Source of the DNA: Pratylenchus scribneri
Lineage: Eukaryota; Nematoda; Chromadorea; Rhabditida; Pratylenchidae
Assembly (NCBI GenBank): GCA_030063045.1
Contig: JAQSEB010000047.1
Location: forward strand, 1 to 64,000
DNA: 64,000 nucleotides
Direction: 5' to 3'
Shown here piece after piece: positions 1-11,364 of the stretch. The position numbers and the translations under genes were made by a program. Position 1 is the first letter of the stretch. Each line of letters starts with the position of its first letter. The notes under the pieces were generated by a model. The model saw nothing but the letters and a program-made list of their open reading frames with translations. It was not told the origin of the DNA and made no database searches.

Positions 1-216
1 ACAGAGTACTGAAGAATTGAAATTGATAGTATGGGTAGGATCAAATAGCTTCAATATTTTCATGTAAAAATATAATTATTTTTACATTAATGGAATTCGG
101 ATAGCATATCATTTGTTTTGGAATAATGTATGCTTGGATAATTGACGTTGATTGTTACTGACGGATCGGGCTAAATATTAAATAGAATTATAATAATTTC
201 AAATTATGTTTCCCTT

Positions 217-1686
217 TTATCTACCAGTTCGTTGCTGAAGAATGCGCTTGACATTTTCTTGTTTCGTTGAATTTTCTTTCATTTGTTTTAATTCCGCTGT
301 TAATTTTTGATTCTCGACTTGCAATTTTTTATTCTTTAATTTATTCTTTTCTGTCAGCTTTTCAAATTGAGATTGAATTTTTCCAAATTTTTCATTCAAT
401 GAAGGGACATTCTGAATATCTTTTCCAGTAAATCTATCAATCTAAATAATGAATAAATTAGTTAATTAAAATTGAAAATTTTACCTTTTCTTCTCCTTCA
501 TTATTTCCTTTCTCTACAGTAGATTTCCCCTCCAAATGCTTTTTAAAAAGGTCAATCATCATTTTCTTTATTTCACCCAAACGTTGCATTTCATTTTGGG
601 TTTCCTTCTCCAAATCTAAAAAAGGGTAAAATAATTTTTTAGGAAATTAATAAAAATCATATAACCAGAATATTGCGAAAATGTCTGTTTCTTTTTTCCA
701 TTAATCTCCGTAATTTGATTCAATTTCATTTCAAATTTGCCTTTTTCCTTTTTCAATTCTTCAATTTGCAAAACAAAATTGCCAATTTCACTGTTTTTGT
801 TTTGTAATTCATTCTAAAAAGAATAAATAATATAAATTAAATTAATATTTATTCCACCTCTTTTCCTTCCAATTCTCTTTCAATTTGTTTGCTATATTTT
901 TCCAATTCCAGCACAATTTCTTTTTGTTCATTAATTTTTGATTCCATTTCTCTTTGAATTTCCTCAATTTTCTGATTCCTTTCTTGTACCAAATTTTCGT
1001 TGAATTCTTTGGAACATTTCAATTGTTCAATTTCCTCTTTTCCAATTGCCAATTGATGTTCATAGAATTGAATTTGGCTAAAAATTTATTTTTAAAACAA
1101 TTAAAAAAATATTTGCCACTCTTCACCTATTTTTCTGTTCAATTTCGGCCAATAATTTTTCAATATCATTTTGTTGTTTTGTAATTTGTTCCCGATAATC
1201 CCTTTTCATTTGTTCCTGAAGAATTTTTAATGTTGTACAATCTTCTTGAAGATGACCAATTTTTACATTTGCTGCCTCCAATTTGGTCCTTTTTTCCGCC
1301 AATTTTGTTTCCAATTCGTCGATTTGACTGTACCCAAAATAAAATTATTATTTTTAAAAATATTTAAAATATTCTAACGCATTTTTCCCATCCAATTCAT
1401 TCTTCAATTTTCCATATTGTTCTTCAATTTGATTCCTCAAATGTTCAAAATGTTTCCTTTCTCTCTCCAATTTTGAATTTTTCTTAAAAATTTTAATTTA
1501 TATTTTCATTTAAATTTGCATTTTCACCGTCAATTCTTCTCGAATTTGTTGTTCCAATTCAAAAACACGTTTATTTTGTGATTCTCTTTCCTCATTGCAT
1601 TTTTCGAATTGAATTTTATTATTCTGAATTGTTGACTCAAAAATGGCCATTTGATTTCCTTGTTGGGCCAATAAATCAGAATTTTG
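217..1686 (-). CDS. Coiled-coil protein, 3' exons (5' end unresolved)
   Basis: At least seven short exons read right to left and end at a stop at 217-219. They are rich in K, E, Q, N and I with heptad-like spacing (for example KIGHLQEDCTTLKILQEQMK near 1250), as expected of a long rod-like coiled coil. Introns are 40-60 bases with GT...TTTTAG borders. The rightmost exon starts after an acceptor at about 1687 and reads QNSDLLAQQGNQ. No start codon lies in this exon, so 5' exons are missing or lie beyond the repeat element at 1707-2907. An open frame at about 3053-2909 ending in LQLEQKMKLSNFNGSENK could be the preceding exon. The family is not recognisable: low-complexity coiled coils resemble myosin tails, USO1 and similar proteins alike. 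Function unknown; a structural or tethering role is only a guess. Confidence 0.6.
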
Positions 1687-1706
1687 CTAAATTTAATAAT
1701 TAATTA

Positions 1707-2907
1707 GGGTTGCGCTCCCGAGGGTCGGGGGCGAGTTGGACGGGGGCGGGGGTGATCGGGGGTGGCACCTTCGGGGGCGGGGACGGGGGTGACCTTGACG
1801 GGGACCCCCGCGGGGATCCCCGCGGGGGTACGGGGTTGACCAAAATTTTTTAAAAAGTCTTATTTTTCAAAAAAAAAATTTCTGAAGAAAAATTTATTAA
1901 AATTTTAATAAATTATAAGCGCAAATAAATTTTAATTCATAATTCATTCAATCTCCTCTTCGATTTCTTCCTGTTCTGGATCATTTGAATTTGTTGGTGC
2001 CAGTTACACACGGTTGGGATCATTATCATTAGCGTCTCGATCACAAGCGTCTCAGTGATTTTGAATTTGAAGAGCCTTAGCTCATGAGTCATCAGCCAAT
2101 TTACTAATTTAAATTAAATGATATAGTGCATTTAATAGCCCTAAGTATCGGCTATCCAATGATATATTGAACTTACAAACTGTAATGGTTTTGCCAAAAT
2201 GGCCCTAGATGCCTAGATACACAAACAATTTTTCTAAATTTTTGGCCTCATCTTGGCCAAAGTTTTGAAGTTTTGGATGATCATTATACCATTGGATAGC
2301 CAAGATTTGGGACTATTAAATATACTTTAGGTCATTTAAATTGGTTAATTGGCTGATGAGCTAATAAGGCTCGTCAAAATCGATGAGATTGGTGGCGAGA
2401 TGCTAATGTCCCTCGCTGGTTTTTGTTTTTTCACCTTACACATCATCCAAATTTGCTTTAACAAATAAAATTTGACGGACATTTTTTGCCGGAAAGTCTT
2501 ATATAAATCTTCAATATGGCATGATATGATTATAAGGATGTCAGATTCTTGATTAGCACCCTAAATTAACCATAGAAAGTGATTTTGTGGGGTCTATTAT
2601 CCATAACAGAAGATTATCAAGAGCCGCGCAGCGAAAAAATTAACCAAAAATACCGCGCAGCGAAAAATTCTTAATGAAAATTTAAAAATCCTACAAAAAT
2701 CTGCTAAAAATTTCCTTTCATATTGCATTTTCCTTGAAAAATCCAATAATATGGGGTGTATGTTCACCCCCGTACCCCCGCGGGGGTGGAGGTTCGGGGG
2801 GCGGGAGTGATCGGGGGTGGACCTTCGGGAGTGGGACGGGGGTGAGACTCAAACCCCCGCGGGGGCCCCCGTCGGGAGTGACCCCCGCGGGGACGGGGGC
2901 GCAACCC
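1707..2907. mobile_element. G-rich TIR element, copy 1 (full length, non-autonomous)
   Basis: The ends are GGGTTGCGC and GCGCAACCC in inverted orientation, flanked on both sides by TA, which suggests a TA target-site duplication of the Tc1/mariner kind. Inside each end lies 100-140 bases of GGGG/CCCC-rich minirepeats, very unlike the AT-rich surroundings. The AT-rich middle contains a large imperfect inverted repeat: the stretch near 2115-2165 (TTTAATAGCCCTAAGTATCG) is matched in reverse near 2280-2340. A GCCGCGCAGCG motif occurs near 2622. No transposase ORF is visible, so it would be mobilised in trans. It separates the coiled-coil exons from the BPI-like gene. Copies 2 and 3 are at 17911-19052 and 12798-12907. 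Confidence 0.8.
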
Positions 2908-2958
2908 TAGTCAAAATTTCTCCATTTTTATTTTCGGATCCATTAAAATTCGATAATT

Positions 2959-5232
2959 TCATTTTTTGTTCCAATTGAAGATGCGGTGGAAGAACCAAAA
3001 CAGTGGAATTCCCTTTTTGCGCCGTTCCAAGGGCGGCTGCCTTTCTAAAATTGCACGAAGCTGGACACTGAAAGAGGGCAAAATTCTCATCAAAAAATTA
3101 TTGGAGAAATGGACGACTTGGCCAGTTCCGCCCAACAAATTTCCCAATCCAAATGCATTTACGGCAATTTCGAGGAGTTTTGAGACAGGAATAAATCGAG
3201 GAATTAGGCCGGAAATTTTTGAATTAATTTCTGAATCCAAAATGCCAGGAAGCCGTTGACAAAGCTGGAAATACAATTTATTGATAAATTTGTTCAAAAT
3301 ATTCCACACCTGGCCAGGAATTTGTTGTCGGACCATTTCGCTGATTTTTCCCTTTATAAAGGTGGTGGTAATATTGAAGAAATGTTTCTAATTTACCCTC
3401 AATTGACTGTTTGCAATGTCACCGATTAAGCCACCATTTTGGATGTAAACATCAACATAGCCAACACTGGCGGCGCCTGAATAAAAAATTCAGAGGCAAA
3501 ATTCACAAAATACATATTTGGTAAATAATAGTGTATTTGAAAAGCAAAAGCAAATAGAATTGACTAATAATTTTAGGATATTGATGAAAAATTAATTAAT
3601 TTTCATTGTCACATAAATAACTATATTCATTTTAGTATCATAATTATATTTAATAAATTCTACAATTTTAATTTCTTTTACAATATTTATGGATTAAATA
3701 AATATGTCCTAAAATTATTAAAATTAATAATTTTCACTCACAGCTGACCATCTGTATCCTTGGTCCACCATCGGGTCCATTCACAATTGTGACTGCCACC
3801 CGAACACTCACCTTCAAATTGTCAATTCTTTAATAAAATTTACAAAAATCCAACTTGATGTGCATTCACTTGGACAATGCCAAAAAGGGCAATTGGGATT
3901 AAAATGTTGATTTGGCCACCCAAATTTCCGGTCACTCTTTTTAATTTTTGGAAATGCAAAAATAATAAGAAAATATTTTTGGATTACCCAACATCAAGAT
4001 TTTGTACATCAACAACAATTTGGTTGGGCGGATTTGGATAGACCGTAACTCCTTTGAATAAAATTTGCATAAATTATTAAAAAATATATTCCAAACTTTG
4101 AGGACATCTATAGCGGGACACATACAAATTATAGACATTTATGCATCCCGAAATTGGCTTAAAAAATTATTCAAAATAATTAAGAATAAATTCATTTTTG
4201 AATTTACCGCCGGCAAACATTGACTGATTGTCGGCAAACGGGCCCTTTTTATCATATAATCTTAGAAAGGGAATACATTTTATAGTGAATTCCATTTTAA
4301 AATATTCCCTACTGAGAATTCCCCCAAAAATTGTTGAAAGATATTGGAATGCACGAGGATTGAGCCGTGCCTTAATTCCCGGGGCCCCTCGGATGCCACC
4401 GGCCAATGCTGGATTGAAATTAGTTCTGCACAAATTATTAATATTATGAAAAATATTCTATTCAAATTACCCAGCATCACATTGGCCATTATGCGGGGCG
4501 GAACAGTCGATGACAATTGTTGTTTGCCTTTCACTCCTTTGATTTGTTTTATAACTTAAATTGGTTGGAAATTGGAATGGATAATCGTAATGATAATGAG
4601 TAATGAATGTGACCCTCTGATTTTTGCGCGATGTTGTGGCGGCAATCCATGGGCCAATGCAGATATTTGTCTCTAAAATTTGAGAGAAATTTTTAATATT
4701 TTTTTGTAAAATATAGTCAAGAAAAATCGTAAGAATAATTTTTGGAATAAGATTGAGAAATGATATCAAAAATTGGCTTTAAATTCATTGAATTCAAATC
4801 ATTTTGGCAAATTTTGTTTCTCCTATTATACATTATTTTCCTCAATTGTTTGTCCGGTTCTAGTCCGTAAATTTCCCTTTTTGCGCGACTTCTTTTTCCT
4901 CCAAATTTCCCCTCCACAAAAGCAAATCTCATCATTTTATTCACCGGTTGCAGCAGCTGTCGATTCGACGATGGCTCAAGGGCACTTCTCCTTTGGGGTT
5001 GCTGTGCAATAATCAATTCTGATGGATGGATTTGCGCATTGATCCACTTTTGTTGCCGATGACTGGGCTGGAACTGCTGCTGGGAATGGGTTGATGAGGG
5101 AAAATGGAGGAGGAGGAAAAGTGGCAATTGAAGGCCAACAATGAGCGGCCAAAACCTGAGCAGAATTAACTGGAACCGGAGGAAATTAATTTAGCCATTT
5201 TTGTGAATTTACTTTTAAAATCTGTGCCATTA
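2959..5232 (-). CDS. BPI/LBP/CETP-family secreted lipid-binding protein, N-terminal barrel only
   Basis: The start at 5232 opens a short exon MAQILK, spliced to LILLRFWPLIVGLQLPLFLL, which together give a good signal peptide. A basic low-complexity stretch follows (exon about 5173-4740), then an exon ending GQCDAG spliced to NPALAGGIRGAPGIKARL (about 4430-4210). That matches the family N-terminal pattern NPG-x-RxT-x-GLDY. Further exons read VTVYPNPPNQIVVDVQNLDV, NLGGQINILIPIALFGIVQV, VRVAVTIVNGPDGGPRIQMV and VGYVDVYIQNGGLIGDI, alternating strands of a barrel. The last large exon (3345-2959) has LCQRLPGILDSEINSKI, like the conserved Cys region of BPI. These proteins bind lipids such as LPS outside the cell. 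The second barrel is absent: the frame stops at 2959, close to the G-rich element, so the product may be shortened or the true 3' end may differ. Exon borders are approximate. Confidence 0.6.
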
Positions 5233-7688
5233 TTGCCCAAAACGAACGTCGCCCTTGCGACAATTTCTTTTCCTTTTTATTTTCAATCGGCCGAATTCAA
5301 ATTTGTTCGGAACATTGGACAAAAAATAATCTAAAAATTGAAAGAAAGAATGTAATGAAATGGGAAAATAGCTGATTAAATATAAGAGGAATGAAATTGG
5401 AATGGATTCACGTTTTTTACGCGCATTCGGCCAATAAAAAACTGGCTTCTCCTTCGTTCGCGAATCTGGGTCGTTGGAAATGGCCCCAGGGAATTTTGGA
5501 TGGAATCATCAAAAAAAAATAGGTCAAATCATTAAACAATTTTTATTGTTTTTTTTTAAATTTTTAACATTAAAAATTCTCGAATATTATTAAATTAAAT
5601 CAAAAGAATATAATTTTCCATTCATTTGAAGTGAAATTAATGAAGAACAATGGATGAGCTAATGTCATTCATTTATGTGCCTAACTAAGTGGTTTTATTT
5701 GAATTGGATGCGCAATAATATTATCCGCAATTGTTCAATAATACAAAAAATTCCCTCACTTAAAATAAAGAAATTTTAACAAAAATGAATGAACAAAATT
5801 GTTCAACAATGGATTTAAAAACGGCATGAGATTAAATTAAAGAAAAAAATTATTAAAATTTAATACATTACTATTTTAAAAGGAGAATACATTTAATTTA
5901 TCCTCTGCTAAAAAACAAATTTATAAAGTACCTTTTAGAATAATTTAGTTGTGCTTTCTCTTGTTCTAACAATTAGCCCCCAAAAAGCTTGATTATTCCG
6001 TTGGGCAAAGAAAATTGGCGACAATAAAAAATGGACAATTTCCTTCACTTTTCCTAGCGGGCCTGAAAAGCAGGTTGTTGTGTATTTTATTTGAATAGAA
6101 ATGGGCTCTTCAGCAACAAAACTGCCCAAAAAGGGGAAAAAGTCGTGGGAAATGAGTAATAAAGGAGGAAAGGAAAAGCAGTGAATGGAGGATAAGATGG
6201 GCCCTAACCAAATTTATATTATTTTTGGGCAGCAGAATTGCGCAAAAAGGCTGGATATTTTTGGATGGGATATGATTGTGATCAGCGAAAGAAGTTTGGG
6301 AAAATGTAAATCATATTAAAGGAAGTGAATTAGGGGATTAAATAATGTATTTTTTTATTTAAAAATATACAGCCTTAAATAATTTTTAATTTTTTTAAAA
6401 ATTTATTCAATTCAATTTTAATATAAAATAAACAAAATTTGAATATTTCTAAAGTCAATGTGTTGGCCATTGCGGATGTTGGCGCGCAATGGACCACCAC
6501 AATGAATGAATGATGGAAAAAACAAGCTATTGGGCTTGCCTGTCAATATGCGCTGAATATGATGATGGCAATGGGGGAAAAGCATTCGTGCAAGCCGGCA
6601 GGGCCCTTCTCCTCCTTGTTTTTCGGCGTTCGATTGGCGGCTGCCTTTTGGTTGCTTTTTGCCGCCCAACAACCAAAAGCGGTCGCCCAAAGGTATGTTC
6701 TCTTTTTTCTCAATTTTTCGTGTGGATGAGGAGCCAAAAGGGAAAAAGAAAGCAGTGAGAAGAAGGAGGGGAGAAAGGAGGAGGCAAACGCCCACAATGA
6801 AACGGGGAAATTGTGCGCAAAACCCGTTTGGGGAAATGTTGGGGACCAGCAGAGGGGGGGGGGGGGGTTGACGTTGACAATCGCAGGAAATAAATGTAAA
6901 ATATATCCACCTTTCCAAATAAAGTTTGATGGAATTGATGGGCGGCGGAGACGGTTTGTTGGACATTTCTTTGATTGAATTTAAATTGACCTTCTAAATT
7001 CGTTGAAGGACAATAAGAATTGTAGCATTTTTCAAAAATTATTTAGCCCAAAAATTATTTAATAAAAAAGTATTTTATGTTGAAATTAAAATGGAGAATG
7101 CAGCAAAGATGTGTAAGATGTTTTTTAAACTGTTATTTCTTGTTTTAATTCTTTTATTTGAGTTAAAGAAAGACGAAATGCAACGTTATTATTGAATTCC
7201 TGCTGAAAGGAAGAACTTGTTTTATATTCACCACAATAAATATTTAAATTTAAAGCAAAATTGTTTGGAGGAGAATTAAAAACATATTCAAAAAATGTAA
7301 AAAAATTTACATTTTTTTTCTAAACTTATTTATTAGAATTTTGTCATAATTTTTGATCATTTTTGCCGGAGAAGATTGATTGGATTCTGATCAAAATTTT
7401 CTTTAACCAATCTTTACTACCAATTTGTCTTCAACGGAAATGGAGTCCACTTTGGGCGTGTTATAAATATAATCATAATATTATGCAAAAAACCAGTTTA
7501 AATGTTGATCAAAGCTAAAAACTTTTGGCGGACATTGGTGGATGGATGGACGATGTTTGATTATTGACAGCGCAACATTTGGGTGGGGAAGGAAACAATT
7601 AAAATTAACTTTATAAAAATAGCAAAAGAAATAATAAATTTCTGTCAATTTATTTAGTATTTTATCAATAAAATTTGCAAATTTATTT
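5233..7688. other. Intergenic spacer, no convincing gene
   Basis: AT-rich spacer between the BPI-like start and the SXP/RAL-2 stop. A GC-richer stop-poor block (about 6480-6960) has overlapping open frames on both strands with Pro/Ser-rich low-complexity translations and no spliced continuation, so I do not call a gene. A run of G lies near 6855. Confidence 0.5.
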
Positions 7689-8467
7689 TTATTTTGGACT
7701 TTGAACATAGAAAAGGACAATTTCATTCCAAAATTTTTTGAATTCTTCGCATAAATCCATTGGCATTGAGGCAATCATTTCGGCCAATTTGTTTATTTTT
7801 TTGCCGGCTTCCAATTCCGGAGAGGAAATTATTTTGAACATATTTCTGAGAAAAAATTCAAAATAAATTAAAAAGAATTTTTTCTGACTTTTCGGCCTGA
7901 ACCAATCGGCGACTTTGTTCCCCAATTTTTTGGCCATGAATTTCATCGAATTTTTCTGCCGTCCTCATCGAAATGCCATTATAAATTTTGTATTTTTCCT
8001 AAAAATTAATTTCCTGATTTAGATTTCAATTTTTAATTCGCCTTCAATTCCTCCGATTGTTTTTCCATCCATTCGTCGAATTTATTGCCAATTTCCTCAT
8101 CATTCAATGATTCAGATTCCTTCAAAAATTTTTTATATTCATCGACAATTTCTGGCGAAGATTCATTCAAAAATGACGGAGTGAATGGATCCGAGGGCAT
8201 TTGATGTGTGGCCATCAAATGAACATGCACCAATGAGACGGGGGTAACCAATTTTGGGGCCAAATGGAGGGGGGCAGTGGGCGATAATGTGCATTGATGA
8301 TTTGTGTTGGACAATTTTGATGATGATAAAGATGTGGGGAAGGATGGTTTGGCTGCATAGAATTGGCCAAAAACCATTGGAAATGTGGCCAGAAACAGAA
8401 TTATCAATGGAATCATTCTGCTGTGGGAAATAATTGTGTTCTTATTTGAAGAAATGAACATCTTCAT
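7689..8467 (-). CDS. SXP/RAL-2 family (DUF148) secreted protein
   Basis: Three exons. Exon 1 (8467 to about 8039) gives a signal peptide; the second Met at 8416 starts MIPLIILFLATFPMVFGQ and may be the real start. A Pro/Ser/Thr/His linker follows, then the domain start SPEIVDEYKKFLKESESL and DEEIGNKFDEWMEKQ. Exon 2 (about 7996-7888) reads KYKIYNGISMRTAEKFDEIH and GQKIGEQSRRLVQAE. Exon 3 (about 7844-7689) reads SPELEAGKKINKLAEMIASM and ends in FYVQSPK. This helical architecture is typical of the nematode-specific SXP/RAL-2 family, whose members are secreted from hypodermis or glands, are often immunogenic, and include Anisakis allergens and plant-nematode gland proteins. The biochemical role is unsettled (cation or lipid binding has been proposed). 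The gene is divergent from the enzyme gene at 8974. Confidence 0.85.
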
Positions 8468-8973
8468 CGGTAAGGAAATGTAAAGTAAATAAAAAGGAAT
8501 GAGTATAGTTTATTGTTTTTGAGGAAAAAGAACACTTTCTTTGGATCATACTTCGAACTGTTTACTTAAAATTCGATTAAAATAGTAAAAAATATAATTC
8601 TTAATTATAAATGTTGAATGATTGATGGATTATTTATTAAATATTTAAATTCATTTTTAAAATCAAAAAAAAATATTGAAAAGAATAAATTAATTGGAAT
8701 TGACATTCAATTCCGACACATTTCCGACATAAAACAAAATCATTTGACGTAATTCCACAATGATTTATTTCCTTATTTATGTACTTTTTCATTCATTCAG
8801 CCCCCTCAAATTTTGGTTGTCCCATATAAAATTTGCCCAATTAGATTTACTATTTAATTGTGCGAAAATTGGTCAAATTATCAAAAAAAACCTGTCTGGA
8901 ATAATTGCCCTGAAAATTTAATAAATTTCCTCAATTTTATATAAATTAATTGAAAATTAAAGCTTATTTATTA
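8468..8973. promoter_or_regulatory. Shared divergent promoter region
   Basis: The SXP/RAL-2 gene (-) and the desuccinylase-family gene (+) start about 500 bases apart, back to back. The sequence is very AT-rich with no ORF. Both products have signal peptides, so shared regulation is possible. No specific motif is identifiable by eye. Confidence 0.35.
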
Positions 8974-10282
8974 ATGTTTGCTGCTGAATTAATTTTATTA
9001 TTATTATTTTCCATTTCCACTGCTTCCATCATAATTCCAAATGATTTGATGGATTCTGGCCAAATTGATAAAGGAGAGTTCATTTTGTCCATTGGAAACA
9101 TTTCTGCCAAACCAGGAAGAAAAATTCGTGAACATATTTTGGTAAATTAAAAATGGAATAAATTTTTAAAATAATATTTTCAGATTGATATAGGCACAAA
9201 GGAATCATCAATTCCCATCCAAATTCCATTGACTTTGATCAATGGACATAGGTCTGGGCCAACATTGACCCTTTGGGCCGGTGTCCATGGAGGCGAATTT
9301 GTTAGCATTCAAACATTGGCACTTTTGGCTGAACAAATTGACCCAAATGAATTGAAAGGTCGACTCATTTTGGTGCATGTGGCCAATCCGCCGGCCTCAT
9401 TCAATGGCCGAATGAGTATTTCCCCTTTGGATGGAATCAACATTAATCGAGTTTTCCCCGGCAATAAAAGTGGAAAACCAACGTAAAATGAATGAAATAT
9501 ATAATTTTTAATTTAATATTGCCTCATCAGGGAACGAATTGCGGCATGGCTTTTCGAGAATACTTTGCCAAAAGCAAATTATTTTATTGATTTGCACAGC
9601 GGCGGAATCGATGAAACACTGCATAATTTTGTGACCTACAGAAATTGTACCGGTCCACCAAAAGTGGATACAAAAGCCAGACAATTGGCATTGTCATTGG
9701 GAATGGAGGATTTGTTGTTGACGAAAGATGGGCCAAAAGGTGGATTCAGCCATGCGGCATGCACCCGTATATATGGAATTCCATCACTTTTGGTGGAAAC
9801 TGGACAATTGGGTTGGCAATTTTGACATTCATTTTAATATTATTTAAAATAAAAATATAGGTCAACGTGATTTGGATACATCAAAATGTTTGCTATTTCG
9901 ACTGTTCCGTGCCCTCCGGCATCTCGAAATGCTCGAAAATTCTTCCAAATTTTCAACCCCTCAGTTGGATTGTCAAATAACAAATAATCCAAGGGAATGG
10001 ATTGGGAGTGCATCTTTGGCCTCAAATCACACCGGATTATGGTACAGGGAATTCGAGAATGGCGATGAAATTGTTGGAAATGAGGAAAATAAATTACAAT
10101 TTAAATAAAATTTATAGAAAATTGGCCAAAAACTTGGTGAAGTGAAGGATGCGGCAAATGGGACTTTGCTGGAAGAAATTGTGTCACCGGTGGATGGGAA
10201 AATATTCTACGCCCAAAATGGATTAACAGTGGCAAAGGGCACCGAATTGGTGGCAATTGCAACGGCACATAATAATAATTGA
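8974..10282 (+). CDS. Secreted succinylglutamate desuccinylase/aspartoacylase-family zinc hydrolase
   Basis: Five exons (8974-9141, 9184-9482, 9531-9811, 9861-10072, 10118-10282) join in phase to give 374 aa. The ATG at 8974 opens a hydrophobic signal peptide, MFAAELILLLLFSISTAS. The catalytic core shows WAGVHGGEF (first zinc His and Glu), ISPLDGININRVFPGNKSG, FIDLHSGG (second zinc His) and LLVETGQLG (probable catalytic Glu). A C-terminal beta region reads VSPVDGKIFYAQNGLTVAKG. The family removes acyl groups from amino acids through a zinc-activated water. The motif wording (VHGGE, PLDGxNxNRVFPG, DLHSG) resembles bacterial M14-like AstE/AspA proteins more than animal aspartoacylase, which has a GGTHGNE-type motif. 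Five small introns argue against contamination. The substrate cannot be told from sequence; secretion suggests an extracellular or luminal one. Its tail faces the CAP gene 307 bases away. Confidence 0.88.
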
Positions 10283-10589
10283 TGATTAGATGATGCATGA
10301 TGTGCAAAAACAATTTGGATAAATTCAATTAAATAATGCAATTTTTATTTTATAAATTAATTTAATTGCCATTTATATATTTGAATATTGCCATTTTGTG
10401 TATTTAATATTTTAAAGATTTAATTATTGATGTTCATTCAAAGATAAATAGGATAATTTAATTTATTAACTGGAAATGGAAATAGCCACAAATTAAAATT
10501 ATTTTTATATATTATAATTCATCTTTTATTGACTTCACAAATATTGCATTATAATTTTCATTTATCTCATCATTTTTACAAATTTTCTT

Positions 10590-11364
10590 TTATGGAAATG
10601 CGCACATTCCGCTGGTGCCATTGCAACTGGAACCAATGGCACTTGTGGAACATGCGCCGCAGGCAGTTCCTTTTGTATAGACCGGCTGATTTAAAAAATT
10701 TCCACTGAAAATAATATAAATTATTATTACCATATTCCCCAAATTATTACGGTGGATAATAATTACAAACGACATAAGTTTTCCATGTGGAAGTTGGACA
10801 ACTTGCCACGGCACAACCAATCGACTTTGTCTTTGCCCATGCCATTTGGCTCCAATGCCCAATTCCTTTGTTGAATTCGGTGGAACTCAGCACCAAACTT
10901 TCCTGAATGCCGAATTGTTTCAATTCGGCCCACCACATATTACAACCGGCCATCAGGGCAGCGGCTGAAAATTATTTTAGATAAAAATTGGATTTATTGG
11001 TTGGATACAATTATTTTGTGTGGCCGAAAACATGTACAAATTTTCCCCATATCCATTGCCGGAATGGCTCATCGAACATTTATTGGCCCAATTTGAGGCG
11101 GCCAATTCCAAAGATGAATTATATTTGAATTGAATCAAATTATTTCCGGCCGGCATCAGTCCAGTTTTATTTTGTGCCGTTCCCTTGGCCAGCGTTGTTC
11201 GAAGATTATTGTGGCAATTCAGAATGACCGCTTGGTCAGCGGCAGTCATAGCTGCTGCATCCAAAACTGGAAAATTGGGATTTTTAATTAATAAAAATTA
11301 ATATTTTACTACCTTTGAAGAATGAAAGCAGGAAAATTGATGAAATTATAAATTTGGCCAACAT
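10590..11364 (-). CDS. CAP/SCP-TAPS secreted protein (venom allergen-like)
   Basis: The ATG at 11364 begins MLAKFIISSIFLLSFFK, a clean signal peptide, split by an intron right after it (exon 1 about 11364-11313). The CAP domain follows: AVILNCHNNLRTTLAKG at the N-terminus, LELAASNWANKCSMSHSGNG, NMWWAELKQFG, GHWSQMAWAKTKSIGCA (CAP motif 1 with active-site-like His) and YVVCNYYPPGNF (CAP motif 2). A Cys-rich tail (GTACGACSTSAIGSSC) ends MCAFP. Total length is close to the roughly 210-220 aa usual for single-domain nematode venom-allergen-like proteins. In plant-parasitic nematodes such proteins are secreted from pharyngeal glands and linked to suppression of host defence; in free-living nematodes they have other roles. 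Which applies here is inference. Introns near 10690-10750, 10965-11010 and 11270-11312. Confidence 0.9.

Noticed and set aside
4228..4559. Plus-strand open frames over the BPI-like locus
   Set aside because: Shadows of the minus-strand exons, which carry the family pattern and splice sites.
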